From Elysia chlorotica (lineage: Eukaryota; Mollusca; Gastropoda; Plakobranchidae): 64,000 nt of DNA. Positions 27,236 through 38,095 of the stretch are shown one piece after another. Position 1 is the first letter of the stretch, and every line of letters begins with the position of its first letter. The position numbers were made by a program, and so were the translations under genes. The notes beneath the pieces are model-generated. The model worked only from the letters and a program-made list of their open reading frames with translations, made no database searches and was not told the DNA's origin. The stretch spans positions 301,654 to 365,653 of the forward strand of contig RQTK01000345.1 of assembly GCA_003991915.1 (NCBI GenBank), in the 5' to 3' direction.

Positions 27236-28340
27236 ACAGACCTCTGCTAGTGTTTTGTACACAAACTTCATCATGATTGACCCTTGTTTACCCATGTTAT
27301 TTTTAACATTTCTCAGATGTAACTTCCAAGCCTGTTTTTAAGTTGAATGTTGCAGTGAACACAAACCAAAACTTCTCTCTGTTATTGGGAATACAAAGGA
27401 CAACAAAGTTTTAACTTGAGAAAACCACGATTTTTTAATATTTGAACATTTTAAATTTTTAATATCCATATCTTGAAAATGCTTTTAATCAAAGATGAAG
27501 TACAAATAATAATATATAGAAGTTATGATTAAAAGACATTTCTAGATTGTTATATATTGAGCACCAAAGTTATTTTAGGTTCCAGGCCCGAGTTTGACTC
27601 TGTGTATAACCAAAAACTATGTTTAACAAAATGTTGAGATTAAATTGGCTTTAGTAATGACCTGACTCAGTGTTTTTTTGTTTTGTTGTTGTTTTGTGTT
27701 TGTGTGTGTGTGTGTGTATCTGACTCTGTCAAGTGCTGAAAAACATTCTTATACATAGACGTAATTATGTGAAGGAATTGAGGTACACGCAGTTCCTTAC
27801 CATGCTCCTCCTGGGAGAAGAAAAGTGTACACAACTCAGCAAAGTATCTTTTAATATTCATACAATTGATCTAGTGTGTGTGTGTGTGTGTGTGTGTCTG
27901 TAACAGGGATCAGAGCTTGAAAACAAATTGTTCTTAAGAGGAAGAAATTGTAAAGGAAATAGTCTTGATCCATCCCATGAAGAATAAATACATTGTACAT
28001 GTAGTTTTGTTGGGTTCTTTTTCCACAGAGCAGAGCCTTGGTAGAAATTACAAGTTTACAGAGACACTACTAACTGACAGTAAGAAGTAGCACGCCAATG
28101 GGAAAATTAACTCAGTTGTAATATTTGTATACTTACTATTAAGAACATTTGAACTTTGTTTCTGACTCCACCTGAGTTGTTGTTTTATTTATCTTATTCT
28201 TAGAAACCTTTCACATCGACGTGAGCCGTGTGCTGCACTGGGTTTGTAAGTTTTCATTCAGTGAACCAATCAGACAATCAACGTATTGATCAATCAAGCA
28301 ATGGAATCTACCAACCAGCCAATGAACCAAGAGGGTCATC
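27236..28340. other. Intergenic, (TG)n tracts only
   Basis: TG repeats near 27698-27718 and 27874-27897. No gene or transposon motif recognised. Confidence 0.5.
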
Positions 28341-28344
28341 GTCT

Positions 28345-28610
28345 CACAGATAAGCAAATATGCATTTAGACAGGGCCAGTGTCACATATAAATAAACGTA
28401 CAGAAAGACAGGAGCACCGTCTCACATATAGATCTAAACAAATATGCATTTAGACAGGGCCGGTGTCACACATATCAATACAATTAAATAGGGCCAGTAT
28501 CACACACATAAATAAACGTACAGAAAGACAGGAGCACCGTCTCACATATAAACAAATATGCATTAGACAGGCTCAGTATCATACATTTAGAAAGGGCCTA
28601 TGTCATAGAT
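28345..28610 (+). repeat. Imperfect tandem repeat, about 100-bp unit
   Basis: Words AAACAAATATGCATTTAGAC, AGGGCCAGTGTCACA and AATAAACGTACAGAAAGACA recur two to three times. Confidence 0.8.
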
Positions 28611-29086
28611 ATCGTGAAATATAATTATAGATAGAAACGTTCAAGCCACAGACACACACACAAACAAATAATAGTAGCAAAGATATACATTGTTTTATTT
28701 AGACGGTATATTGCCATCACACCCTCCCCCTCCCCTCACACACACACACACACAGACAAATAGCAGTAAAGATCTGCCCTGTTTTATTTAGCTATATTTA
28801 TTTTACACATTGTCAAGCCCCCCCCCCCCTCGAAAAAAAACAACAAAACAACATGGTAGTTGACACGGATCCAAAACGCCGCGTGTGTGCCTATAGCGTG
28901 TGGTTTCTCGTTTTAACGGCTGCAAACGACAATATACAAATATATAATTTATAACCGTGTTCCTCGGTCTCTTTGTTTCAATGTAACAGGTTGGCTACAT
29001 GTGTGCTCTGCCATTTATCAGGATAGGAAGACAGCAGAGAAACACATTGCTCAATCCACCACATGTACCCGGTAGCACTTGTACAA
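28611..29086. other. Intergenic, CA and C runs
   Basis: Contains (CA)n tracts near 28652 and 28738 and a C12 run at about 28819. Nothing else recognised. Confidence 0.5.
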
Positions 29087-29232
29087 CTTAGATAAAGCAC
29101 GTCTTTTCAAAGCCCTTTTTTCTACCATTTTTACAGATTTTAAAATAAGAGTTTGGACACTTAGATAAAGCACGTCTTTTCAAATCCCTTTTTTTTCTAC
29201 CTTTTTACAGATTTTAAAATAAGATTTTGGGC
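29087..29232 (+). repeat. 72-bp tandem duplication
   Basis: ACTTAGATAAAGCACGTCTT through TTTACAGATTTTAAAATAAG appears twice in a row with small indels in a T run. Confidence 0.88.
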
Positions 29233-29559
29233 ACGTATTTTCTTTACGTTGTGACACAATTCTTCTACTTTGAACCCGTGGTTAGGGCAACTGTGGGAGC
29301 ACCACTGCATAGATCTGACAAACAGCTCTCGCCATCTAGTGATCTACCCTTGTCCCCTACTGTACCCAAACACAAGGCAGTGCCAGCTTATAAAACCAAA
29401 TACATGTACCGGTACGTATATATTCTTATATTAAAGCGCACTGACAAATGATCCCGGTGCAAACATAGCCTTTACAGCAGAATGCTGCTTTTCACATTTT
29501 TCCTCTATGGTTTTGTATAAATTATGTGTTTATAAGATGTGTGATACTGAGCCTGTCTG

Positions 29560-30169
29560 TCTGTATATTTGTTTATAATAGGCCCATGTGTGATTGTGAC
29601 ATTATTTACTGGGTGAGGAGTGTTAATCGAGGCAGCTGTTCGAGGATATGCTCGAAGTCGGTTCAGGATTCGATGAGAGAGGGTGATTAATGTCAGTGAT
29701 TATGTAAACTAGAGGCCGTAGTTTTCTCGAAACTTCTACTAGAGGGACCTAGAGATTTCTAAATCTGTGTCTTGTGTCAATAAGAGCAGAACGCGCTAGA
29801 GGGGTAGGGATAGATTGATAGATGTTGTGGTTTTTTTGTAGAGAGAGAGAGAAGTGTTTATACCTCTGATCTAGTTGTAACATCTTGCCGCCGTATGCGC
29901 TGTTATTTTGCTGTTGTTGAGATCCACTACAGATCTAGGTAAATTGTCAAGTACTGGTTTCGATATAGACATTCTCGAGTTGTATTCGATACCCTCAGAC
30001 AGGATTTTTATTAATAAAGTTAATAAAACAAATAATTGCGTTTCTACAAAGGAATTTTAATATTCACTATTTTTTTAAATGTTGACAAGATAGTGTGTCC
30101 AAGTCTGCGCGCGTTATCTTCAACAAATTGACCTGAAACAGGGTCGCATTTTATCGATTCAACGCCTCA
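29560..30169 (+). mobile_element. Candidate 5' LTR region of a second retroelement
   Basis: The sequence before the primer-binding site at 30171 has the layout of an LTR: TCTCGAAACTTCTACTAGAG resembles TTCTCGAAACCTCCGGCTAG in the LTR at 8335, and it ends in CCTCA. The left boundary is a guess because no partner LTR is visible in the window. Confidence 0.5.
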
Positions 30170-30170
30170 A

Positions 30171-30188
30171 TGGGGGCTCGCCCGGATT
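30171..30188 (+). other. Primer-binding-site-like sequence
   Basis: TGGGGGCTCGCCCGGATT resembles the tRNA-Pro-type site at 8929, with T-to-C in the CGTCC part and one G missing. Confidence 0.6.
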
Positions 30189-30339
30189 AGATTTAGTCTG
30201 TGACTCCTTTTAGATCTAGATCTAGATTGTTAGAAGTGGGGTTGTATTTCGAGTGGACACTTCCCTTTTTGGACTGAACTGTAAGTTGATCTATAACATT
30301 ATTTGATCTCAATTTGAACTTTCTCACCAAGTTGTGATC

Positions 30340-30468
30340 ATGTCGGACAGTTGGTCAGGATATGCCGCGGAGGCTGAGGCGTTACAGTTCCCAGGAGATG
30401 AAAGAAGAAAGTATATTATAGAAGCAATGAATGAAGAATATTGTATTATTCAGACAAGAACAGAATGA
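30340..30468 (+). pseudogene. Possible gag start of the second LTR element
   Basis: A 42-codon frame beginning MSDSWSGYAAEAEALQFPGD starts 150 bases after the primer-binding site, where gag is expected, and stops at TGA 30466-30468. No homologue recognised. Downstream sequence shows no pol in this orientation, so the element is truncated. Confidence 0.35.
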
Positions 30469-30914
30469 ACCAGGCCAGTTGATTGGTTTGTGCTTGCTTT
30501 ACTGGCGACTGAAATCACTGGTCACAAGTAGTAGGGATTAGAGACTGCCTGTAACTGGGAACGTCTGGCGCCACTCGATAAACATAGGCGGAGGCTACCA
30601 GGACCTGACAAGTAACAGTGTACACACGTAAAGTGTTATACGACATCTCCTCCCTACATTGGGTCCTTGTCTTGTACATACATGTTCTAAGTTGCTGCGT
30701 GTTTAATTTAAATTTTGCGAAACGGAGATTGCTTGATCCGCTAGTGCTAATGTTTTCTTCTATTGAATATACAATTCATTTTGCACAGATCACTAGTTGT
30801 TGGTTGCAGAACGAACAAAAACAAATAAAACAGCATGTTTCCACTCAAGAGTATTGTTCTAACTAGACTAAAGGTAAAATCTCTTTGGTGAAATCACCCT
30901 TCATCTGGATCTTG
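30469..30914. other. No gene recognised
   Basis: Sequence between the gag-like fragment and the minus-strand integrase relic. One + strand open frame of about 80 codons (30618-30866) has no motif. Confidence 0.45.
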
Positions 30915-31955
30915 TCACTTTGATCTGTCCTGCTGTACCCGATACAGGTGGTGCCTCAGGTGGAACACTGACGCTGTACCCGGGGCAGGTGGTGCCTCAG
31001 GTGGAACACTGACGCTGTACCCGGGACAGGTGGAACACTGACGCTGTACCCGGGGCAGGTGGAACACTGACGCTGTACCCGGGGCAGGTGGAACACTGAC
31101 GCTGTACCCGGGGCAGGTGGAACACTGACGCTGTACCCGGGGCAGGTGGTGCCTCAGGACGCTGTACCCGGGGCAGGTGGAACACTGACGCTGTACCCGG
31201 GGCAGGTGGTGCCTCAGGTGGAACACTGACGCTGTACCCGGGACAGGCGGGGCCTCAGGTGGAACACTGACGCTGTACCCGGGGCAGGTGGAACACTGAC
31301 GCTGTACCCGGGGCAGGTGGTGCCTCAGGGCTGTACCCGGGGCAGGTGGAACACTGACGCTGTACCCGGGGCAGGTGGAACACTGACGCTGTACCCGGGG
31401 CAGGTGGAACACTGACGCTGTACCCGGGGCAGGTGGAACACTGACGCTGTACCCGGGGCAGGTGGAACACTGACGCTGTACCCGGGGCAGGTGGAACACT
31501 GACGCGGACACGGCGATATCTGGAATACCATGGGTCGCGAAGACTGACCTGAGCCTGGTAATGTTCGAAGTACTACTGCCCGTTATACGATCAAGGAGTC
31601 GTAATTTTTGCCAACGAAAATGGTAGTCGAATAACAGGAGACACGTTTTACCCAGAAGATCGAAGAGGTCCACGGCAACCCGTGACAAAGGGTGCTCGTG
31701 GAATGAAAATGGCAAGAGAGGCTCCTTCATTGGTGGTCTCAGAGTCGCGCAAGTAGAGCATTTATTGACCATGTACTCTATCTGCGGCGATATGTTGGGC
31801 CACCAGACTGAGGTATGAGCCAGAGCACAGCATTTAGTGACACCAAGGTGTCTTTTGTGTAGTTTGTTGAGCATCTCTAACCACATGTTGGTGGGAATCA
31901 CAACACGGTTGTTGAGGAGAATATCATCTACAACGGTAAGATGGTGTTGCTTCAC
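30915..31955 (-). pseudogene. Ty3/Gypsy integrase fragment fused to a minisatellite
   Basis: The frame (346 codons) starts with the integrase zinc-binding region: LNKLHKRHLGVTKC, SVWWPNISPQIEYMVNKC and STC supply the H-C-C residues. The catalytic core follows with DLFDLLGK carrying the first Asp and ATHGIPDIAVS before the expected second Asp. At that point real Pol sequence ends and a 29-bp minisatellite takes over (30940-31505), so the second Asp and the Glu are gone. The frame stays open through the array to 30915. A frameshift near 31970 separates it from the upstream Pol part at 31981-32241. Dead copy. Confidence 0.85.
30940..31505 (+). repeat. 29-bp minisatellite inside an integrase relic
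   Basis: A unit GCTGTACCCGGGGCAGGTGG AACACTGAC repeats about 17 times. Several copies carry an inserted TGCCTCAGGTGG or lack GTGGAACACTGAC, giving second-order variants. On the minus strand it reads as repeats of CPGYSVSVPPAPGTASVF-like peptide in shifting phase without stops. Confidence 0.95.
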
Positions 31956-31980
31956 CCGGTTCTGGTAAAGGAGAGGATTT

Positions 31981-32241
31981 TTATGCTGGCCAACCTCTTT
32001 GACAGAAGCTGCGAACCTCGATTATTTCAGTGTCGGCTTGTTGCTGAGCGCGAATTTCGTCAAGTTTGCTTGAAGACGCTGGTAACCTATCTAAATATTG
32101 TCGCGCCATGACAGCTGCTTCGTCTATGAGAGCAATGTCTGCTTCTGTTGGAGCACTAGCAGGAGCACGAGAGATCTGCTGGTTACCGGATACATGAACA
32201 ACCTCAGGGGCTAGAGCGCATGCGTCGGGAGTAAGAAACAC
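31981..32241 (-). pseudogene. Ty3/Gypsy Pol fragment upstream of integrase
   Basis: An 86-codon frame ends DTEIIEVRSFCQRGWPA, resembling the RNase H-integrase linker of Gypsy Pol (I..VR..I..GWP). It is out of frame with the integrase part that follows by one small indel near 31970. Confidence 0.65.
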
Positions 32242-32261
32242 TGTATCCGAGGTGGCATCTT

Positions 32262-33135
32262 GTGCAACTCCGGAGTTGTAAGCAGAGGAAAGAGAGGCTT
32301 GTGGTCAGTTTCAATTGTGTAATTAGAACCGAGAATGTACTCACTGAATCTTTCAAATGCCCTTATGTTGTTGAACTTGCTATACATTTAGAAAACGATC
32401 AGCGTGTTTATTTTAATGACGATTGTGCGGCGCAGGTTGCAGCTGGAGACCCGCCTCTCTCAACCCCCACCAGCTTTTTCAAACTTTTCGCTAATGATGA
32501 TTTTGCTTCAAATCTTTGTTAAGCTGACGTGACCAATTACTTCACCTGGGAACGTTCCGCAAAGTCATGGAAGCGGCGTAAGGAAGTTTTTCAAACTGCC
32601 ACAGTTGGGAGGATCTATACCAAATTAGTCAAATCAAGGTGGTTGTTTTTACCTTCGCCTGTTATTGCTTTCTGTACGAGTTTCCAATCTATCAGAATAT
32701 TTGGAGGAACAGTTAACCTAAAATTCAGAGAGGCAAGGCTAGCCAGTGGATTATTCTAGGGTGACAATGTGCAACGCACCAACATTGCAAGAAGCTTCAC
32801 TCTCCTCAAGTTCATCAAGCTCTTTCAAATCTTTTTACTATTTTGATAACACACACTTTACCTTCAATTCCACCAGCTCTATGGCAGCAGTTCAAACAGC
32901 AACTCAGTGAAGATTTTTTACAGCATTTGAATGTTGAACATGAAGCAGCATACAACATGAGCATGGTTAATTTACAAGATTTCAGTTTGTCAATGGCAGT
33001 AACATCTCATAAGTTTAATTGGCTTTGGAATGTCAGAGCCTGGTCGACTTGCTACTGAAAGGATTGGCCGGGAATACACAAGGGAGATCAGTTATGATAT
33101 AGGCTTGGCAGAAGAACGGCAGACAGCAAAATAAT
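32262..33135 (+). pseudogene. Helitron helicase relic
   Basis: Three broken frames line up in order with the Helitron Rep-helicase protein. First, CPYVVELAIHLENDQRVYFN and STPTSFFKLFANDDFAS (the HLxxxQRVYF and LTxFFxLC..D.FA region). After a stop, TNYFTWERSAKSWKRRK and GRIYTKLV (the YYTWN...W.RRK and GRxYTV region). Further on, ALWQQFKQQLSEDFLQHL matches the LW..FK..LSEDF segment, and after another frameshift LATERIGREY follows. Walker motifs are missing. It lies head-to-head with the Gypsy fragment at 31981-32241. Confidence 0.75.
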
Positions 33136-33139
33136 GAGA

Positions 33140-34045
33140 AGATGTGATTGTGTGAATCTGTGAATTATCTGATTGAGTGATTTTGTAACTTTGTGGCTGT
33201 GTGATTACGTGACTGTGTGACAGTGTCATTGTGTGACTGTGTAACTATGTGATCGTGTGGCTGTGTGATTGTGTGATTGTGTGACTCTGTGATTTCCAGT
33301 ATGTGATTGATTACTACATGATTTTGTAACTACGTGATTGCATGACTCTGTAACAGTGTGATTGTGTGACTGTCCCTTTGTGTGTCTTTGAAATTCTGTG
33401 ATTGTATGATTGCGTGACTGTGTGATTGTGTAAATATTTGACTCTGTGTTTGTGTGACAGTACGAGTGTGTTAGGCCTACTGTGTGATCGTGTGACTATA
33501 TGACTGTATAGCATTGTGACTATGTGTGACAGTGTGACTATGTGACAGTGGGGATGTGTCATGTGTGACAGTGTGACTATGTGATCGTGTGGCTGTGTTT
33601 TGTGTGATAGTGAAGCTATGTGACAGTGTGGGTGTGTTAGGCCTACTGTGTGATCGTGTGAATATGTGACTGTATAACAGTGTGACTATGTGTCAGTGTG
33701 GCTGTGTTATGTGTGACAGTGTGACTATGTGACAGTGTGGCTGTGTTATGTGTGACAGTGTGACTATGTGATCGTGTGGCTGTGTTATGTGTGACAGTGT
33801 GACTATGTGACGGCGTGTCTGTGTTATGTGTGACAGTGTGACTATGTGGTCGTGTGACTGTGTTATGTGTGACAGTGTGACTATGTGACAGTGTGGCTGT
33901 GTTATGTGTGACAGTGTGACTATGTGACAGTGTGGCTGTGTTATGTGTGACAGTGTGACTATGTGACAGTGTGGCTGTGTTATGTGTGACAATGTGACTA
34001 TGTGATCGTGTGGCTTTGTTAATGTATGACAGTGTGACTGGTCAC
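33140..34045 (+). repeat. Degenerate GTGTGACTATGTGACA minisatellite
   Basis: It starts as a loose TGTGATTGTGTGACTGT array and becomes regular from about 33690: a unit close to GTGTGACTATGTGACAGTGT GGCTGTGTTATGTGTGACA (about 39 bp) repeats nine or so times. The minus-strand frame is open because the period is a multiple of three. Confidence 0.9.
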
Positions 34046-34272
34046 CGCACAAACCCGGACACCAAGTAAGCTTACCAGGTAGATTCTCTTTCAAGGGCAG
34101 AAAGTTTCTCCAAGTTTCTCGTTTCCTGGAATTCCGAAGAGGATCCAATTCTGCGACTCCATCAGGTCGGCCCTGGCGCCAGCATGTCTCGGGACTCTCC
34201 GCTGTCCTGGATGACACTCTGTATCCTACTCGTGCGCACGGCACCAAACCGGAACCAGGCTACCATCTCTCT

Positions 34273-34744
<472 letters not shown>

Positions 34745-34966
34745 ACCCGAACAGGATACATTCACTTTAGGTCCTTTTTTGTTTTAAAGAAAGAAAAACA
34801 AAGTTAGTTTCAAGAAATACCCACACTGTTGCTAAGAAAGACCTGTGTCTTTTCTAAAGAATGAGATACTAGATAGGGCCTCTGTGCGCTGTGTCAAGTT
34901 AGTTCCGGGTCCCTCCTGGTTCAGGATGGGGAACACCCGGGTCAAAGCGTCACACTCACAGTTAGC

Positions 34967-35095
<129 letters not shown>

Positions 35096-35164
35096 ACAAT
35101 TATCATAATACAGTTACTGCTACATGTAATAATAATAATTGTAATAATGAATAATTTGTCTCTT

Positions 35165-35290
35165 TCCTCACCGAGTGGCGTTGGCTAAGCTCTCGCCCTG
35201 ACACCCGTGCGGACCCTGTTCAATGATTTGAGTCCCACACCGCGAGCATGTGCGGGTGAAGTACATGTATCACCTTGTCAGTTCTACCCT
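35165..35290 (+). repeat. SINE-like head, weak
   Basis: ACCGAGTGGCGTTGGCTAAG (A-box-like) and GATTTGAGTCCCAC (B-box-like) suggest a tRNA-derived repeat; the family body is not clear. Confidence 0.45.
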
Positions 35291-36367
35291 GTCTAGCAAA
35301 ATCTTTTCATAATAACATCGCAGAAACCTGAGCTCATCATAGATTTATTTTGTAAGACAATCCAGTGACACACTATTTTGAGCTCGTCGTATTACGAAAG
35401 GCTACAGCAAACCTGGTGCAAACGGTTCCTTCCTATCTCAGTTCACTAGGTATAGAAGTGGCCATGAAGAAAGGCCCCTGGTTGAAATGAAAATTCAACT
35501 TTGTTAATATTTTTTAATAGAACTGGTCGATTTTTTTTCTATTTTCCTATTTAACATCCCGTGAGCAACATTTTTTTTCTAACAGAAAAACAGATTTGAA
35601 TATGAATTTTGTTTCAACAAATCAGGAACGATGAAATTTTAATTTTTTATTTGGCTCTGAATCCGTTTCTATTTACTGGATGCCCATTACAGCTGTTTGT
35701 TGTTGTTTTTGTTTTTTTTTTAATTAAGGAAACAGAACTGTACAAGGTTGTTCGGATATCATAGTTCACTTCTTGTCGGTCCGTGTGAGACTAGCCCTAG
35801 TACGCTCACATTATTCTTGGGGACGATGTATCAGAGCCCAGTTGAGTTAGATCGAAGGCGCTGCTTCATTGATGATAGAAGAGATAAAATTATGCTTTTA
35901 CATTTCTGTGTAACGTCTAGAAATACATACGCATTATGTCCATTTATCGATTGTGAATGGGAAATGTCGAAATATTTTTCAACGCGTTATTGTAAATAAT
36001 TGGTTTTTAAGTGCGCAGCAGAGACGGGCAGAGAGAGGCGAGTTGGAACCAGACGATCTCCAGTATCGGAGTATCCTACAGCTGTACGCCCCCAGTGTGT
36101 CGCTAGCGCGAGCCGACCTTTGACCTCGTTCTCAGGGGTCAAGGGGAGTCACACTCCCAGTGTTGGCTGTGTTGTGCTGTGCTGGGGCGACTGGCGTCAT
36201 TGCCTGGGCTTAGAGCCACACGACAGGGCGAAAAATAAGCTTAGTTACATTTGGAAGATCCAAAGGCGGATCTAAATCTAAAGACTTTAGTTTTAAGACC
36301 TCCATGAAGCCAACATGATCACAATTTTACTTTACTATCAAGTTCATTCCGACGACAAACATCGTAT
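35291..36367. other. 5' flank of the NHE gene
   Basis: It must contain the promoter and 5' UTR, but I see no TATA box or initiator I would defend. From about 36010 to 36200 the sequence is more GC-rich. Confidence 0.4.
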
Positions 36368-36656
36368 ATGATGGCAGGAACAACTAGACAACCCAAAGGA
36401 TTTTCTTCTCTTTGTTTTGCTCCCAGATCAGCAATGTTCGTTTTCCTCTTTGTATGCTTGGCTAGCCTTGTGTGTTCGGCAGAGGTGGAAAGTAAGTCTG
36501 ATTCCGTGGTTTCCTCACATCAGTTCAACGATGAGAGCCACAAGGTTGTTACAAACCAAACACATCGCTACAAACTTGTGTCTTTCAAGTTTGATCATGT
36601 GGAAGTCCCCTACGTGATTTGCCTTTGGATTCTTCTAGCATGTATCGCCAAGATAG
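36368..36656 (+). CDS. NHE exon 1: signal peptide and first helix
   Basis: Candidate starts are ATG 36368, 36371 and 36434. The last gives [20 protein letters not shown], a good cleavable signal peptide with its N-terminus at the hydrophobic core. The first two add 22 or 21 residues. I used 36368 because it is the first of the in-frame starts; 36434 may be the real one. It ends [20 protein letters not shown] then KIG, with donor GTAAGT at 36657 in phase 1. The N-glycosylation-like NQT lies at residues 63-65. Confidence 0.85.
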
Positions 36657-37456
36657 GTAAGTCGTCATATTATTGGTGTATTTTGTAAATGTTGCAATGA
36701 AAATTGCCTAGATCTGCACATCTCAATGACTGACGTAAAAAAAGCATACGGCCAGTTACATGTTTGCGTCACAAACATAAAAATTTAAAAATAAAAAGCT
36801 TTAGGGGTAAACATATGAAAGGGAAAAAACAAGACGAAGTTAAAACTAAACTGCACAAGGAATGATAGTCGAAACCCCTAACTCAAGCTGGGATAGTTGA
36901 CTGCTAGGAGCTAGAAAGAGAGAGGGAGGGAGACATGGACAACATGTCAACATAATTGTGCTCAGTTGAAACAAGCTAGATCTAGAATCTAGTCACAAAA
37001 TAATTGTCTATAGGCACTAGATCTCGATACAAATGTGTGTTGAACATGAAGTGTGCCTGTTGTTTTTGGACAGAAACACTTAATTGTGCGATTGGCAAAA
37101 ATTTGGACAGAAACCATGTATTAAATAATTAATGTGCGTTTAATGTGTGGTTCACTCAATTGATCTAGTAATAGATGTATAAATATACATAATGAAATTT
37201 ATTCGATCTAGATCTAGCATGCTCGTGCTACATGTATAAATTTATAGGCCTATAATGAAATTTATTCGATCTAGATCTAGCATGCTCGTGCTACACTGTA
37301 CTCATGTTCGTTACTATGTTATGGTACCCCTATACCGCCTATCATGATGCCACCATAATAGCTGGTCCCGCATTTATGGCTGTACTAATAGATGTTCATC
37401 TTTTTCGAAAGTCATTAATTTGTTTCGAATTATTTTTGTTTCCCAAGTAGGCCCTA

Positions 37457-37510
<54 letters not shown>

Positions 37511-38053
37511 AAACTCATATTCGTTTTGTTGTTGTTGTTAAGTTTGTTGTTTTGTTGTATTCTTTAAGTGCTTGACATGATCTCGGTTTATGAAGTCGTT
37601 TGACAGATAGGGGCATTGGTTTGGAGGCAGACAAGGGAAACTTTTAAAAGTAAATACATGTATGGACATTGATGTAGAACCAGCTAAAACGCGTTGTTGA
37701 CAGTCACACAGAAATAGACAGTATGGGAGTGCTGAAGAAATAGAGGGTGTGAGAAGGGAAAAAGTGAGTGATGAAGAGAGAGAGAGAGAGAGAGCACCCC
37801 GAACACGTTGGTTTACGTCCGCATTCAAGGGAATAGTAAAAAAAAATTATACAAAACACCCATAGATGAATCGATTCATCGATCGATAGCCATAAGTAGC
37901 TATGTATCTATATCCATTGATCAGTTATTGATTGGTAAGTCGTTGAATAAAGAAGAGATCGTTTATAATCGTGATGGAGATGGACAGAATTTTACGTAAA
38001 TATAGACCTAGAATTGTATCATACATGGAACGTAGATTCTCATCCTCTATCTA

Positions 38054-38095
<42 letters not shown>

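Noticed and set aside
26774-27295. Minus-strand frame of His/Thr/Tyr repeats
   Set aside because: It is a translation of the 25-bp minisatellite, open in all three minus frames.
33693-34247. Minus-strand frame with HIVTLSHITQP repeats
   Set aside because: Translation of a 39-bp minisatellite; no start context or conserved domain.
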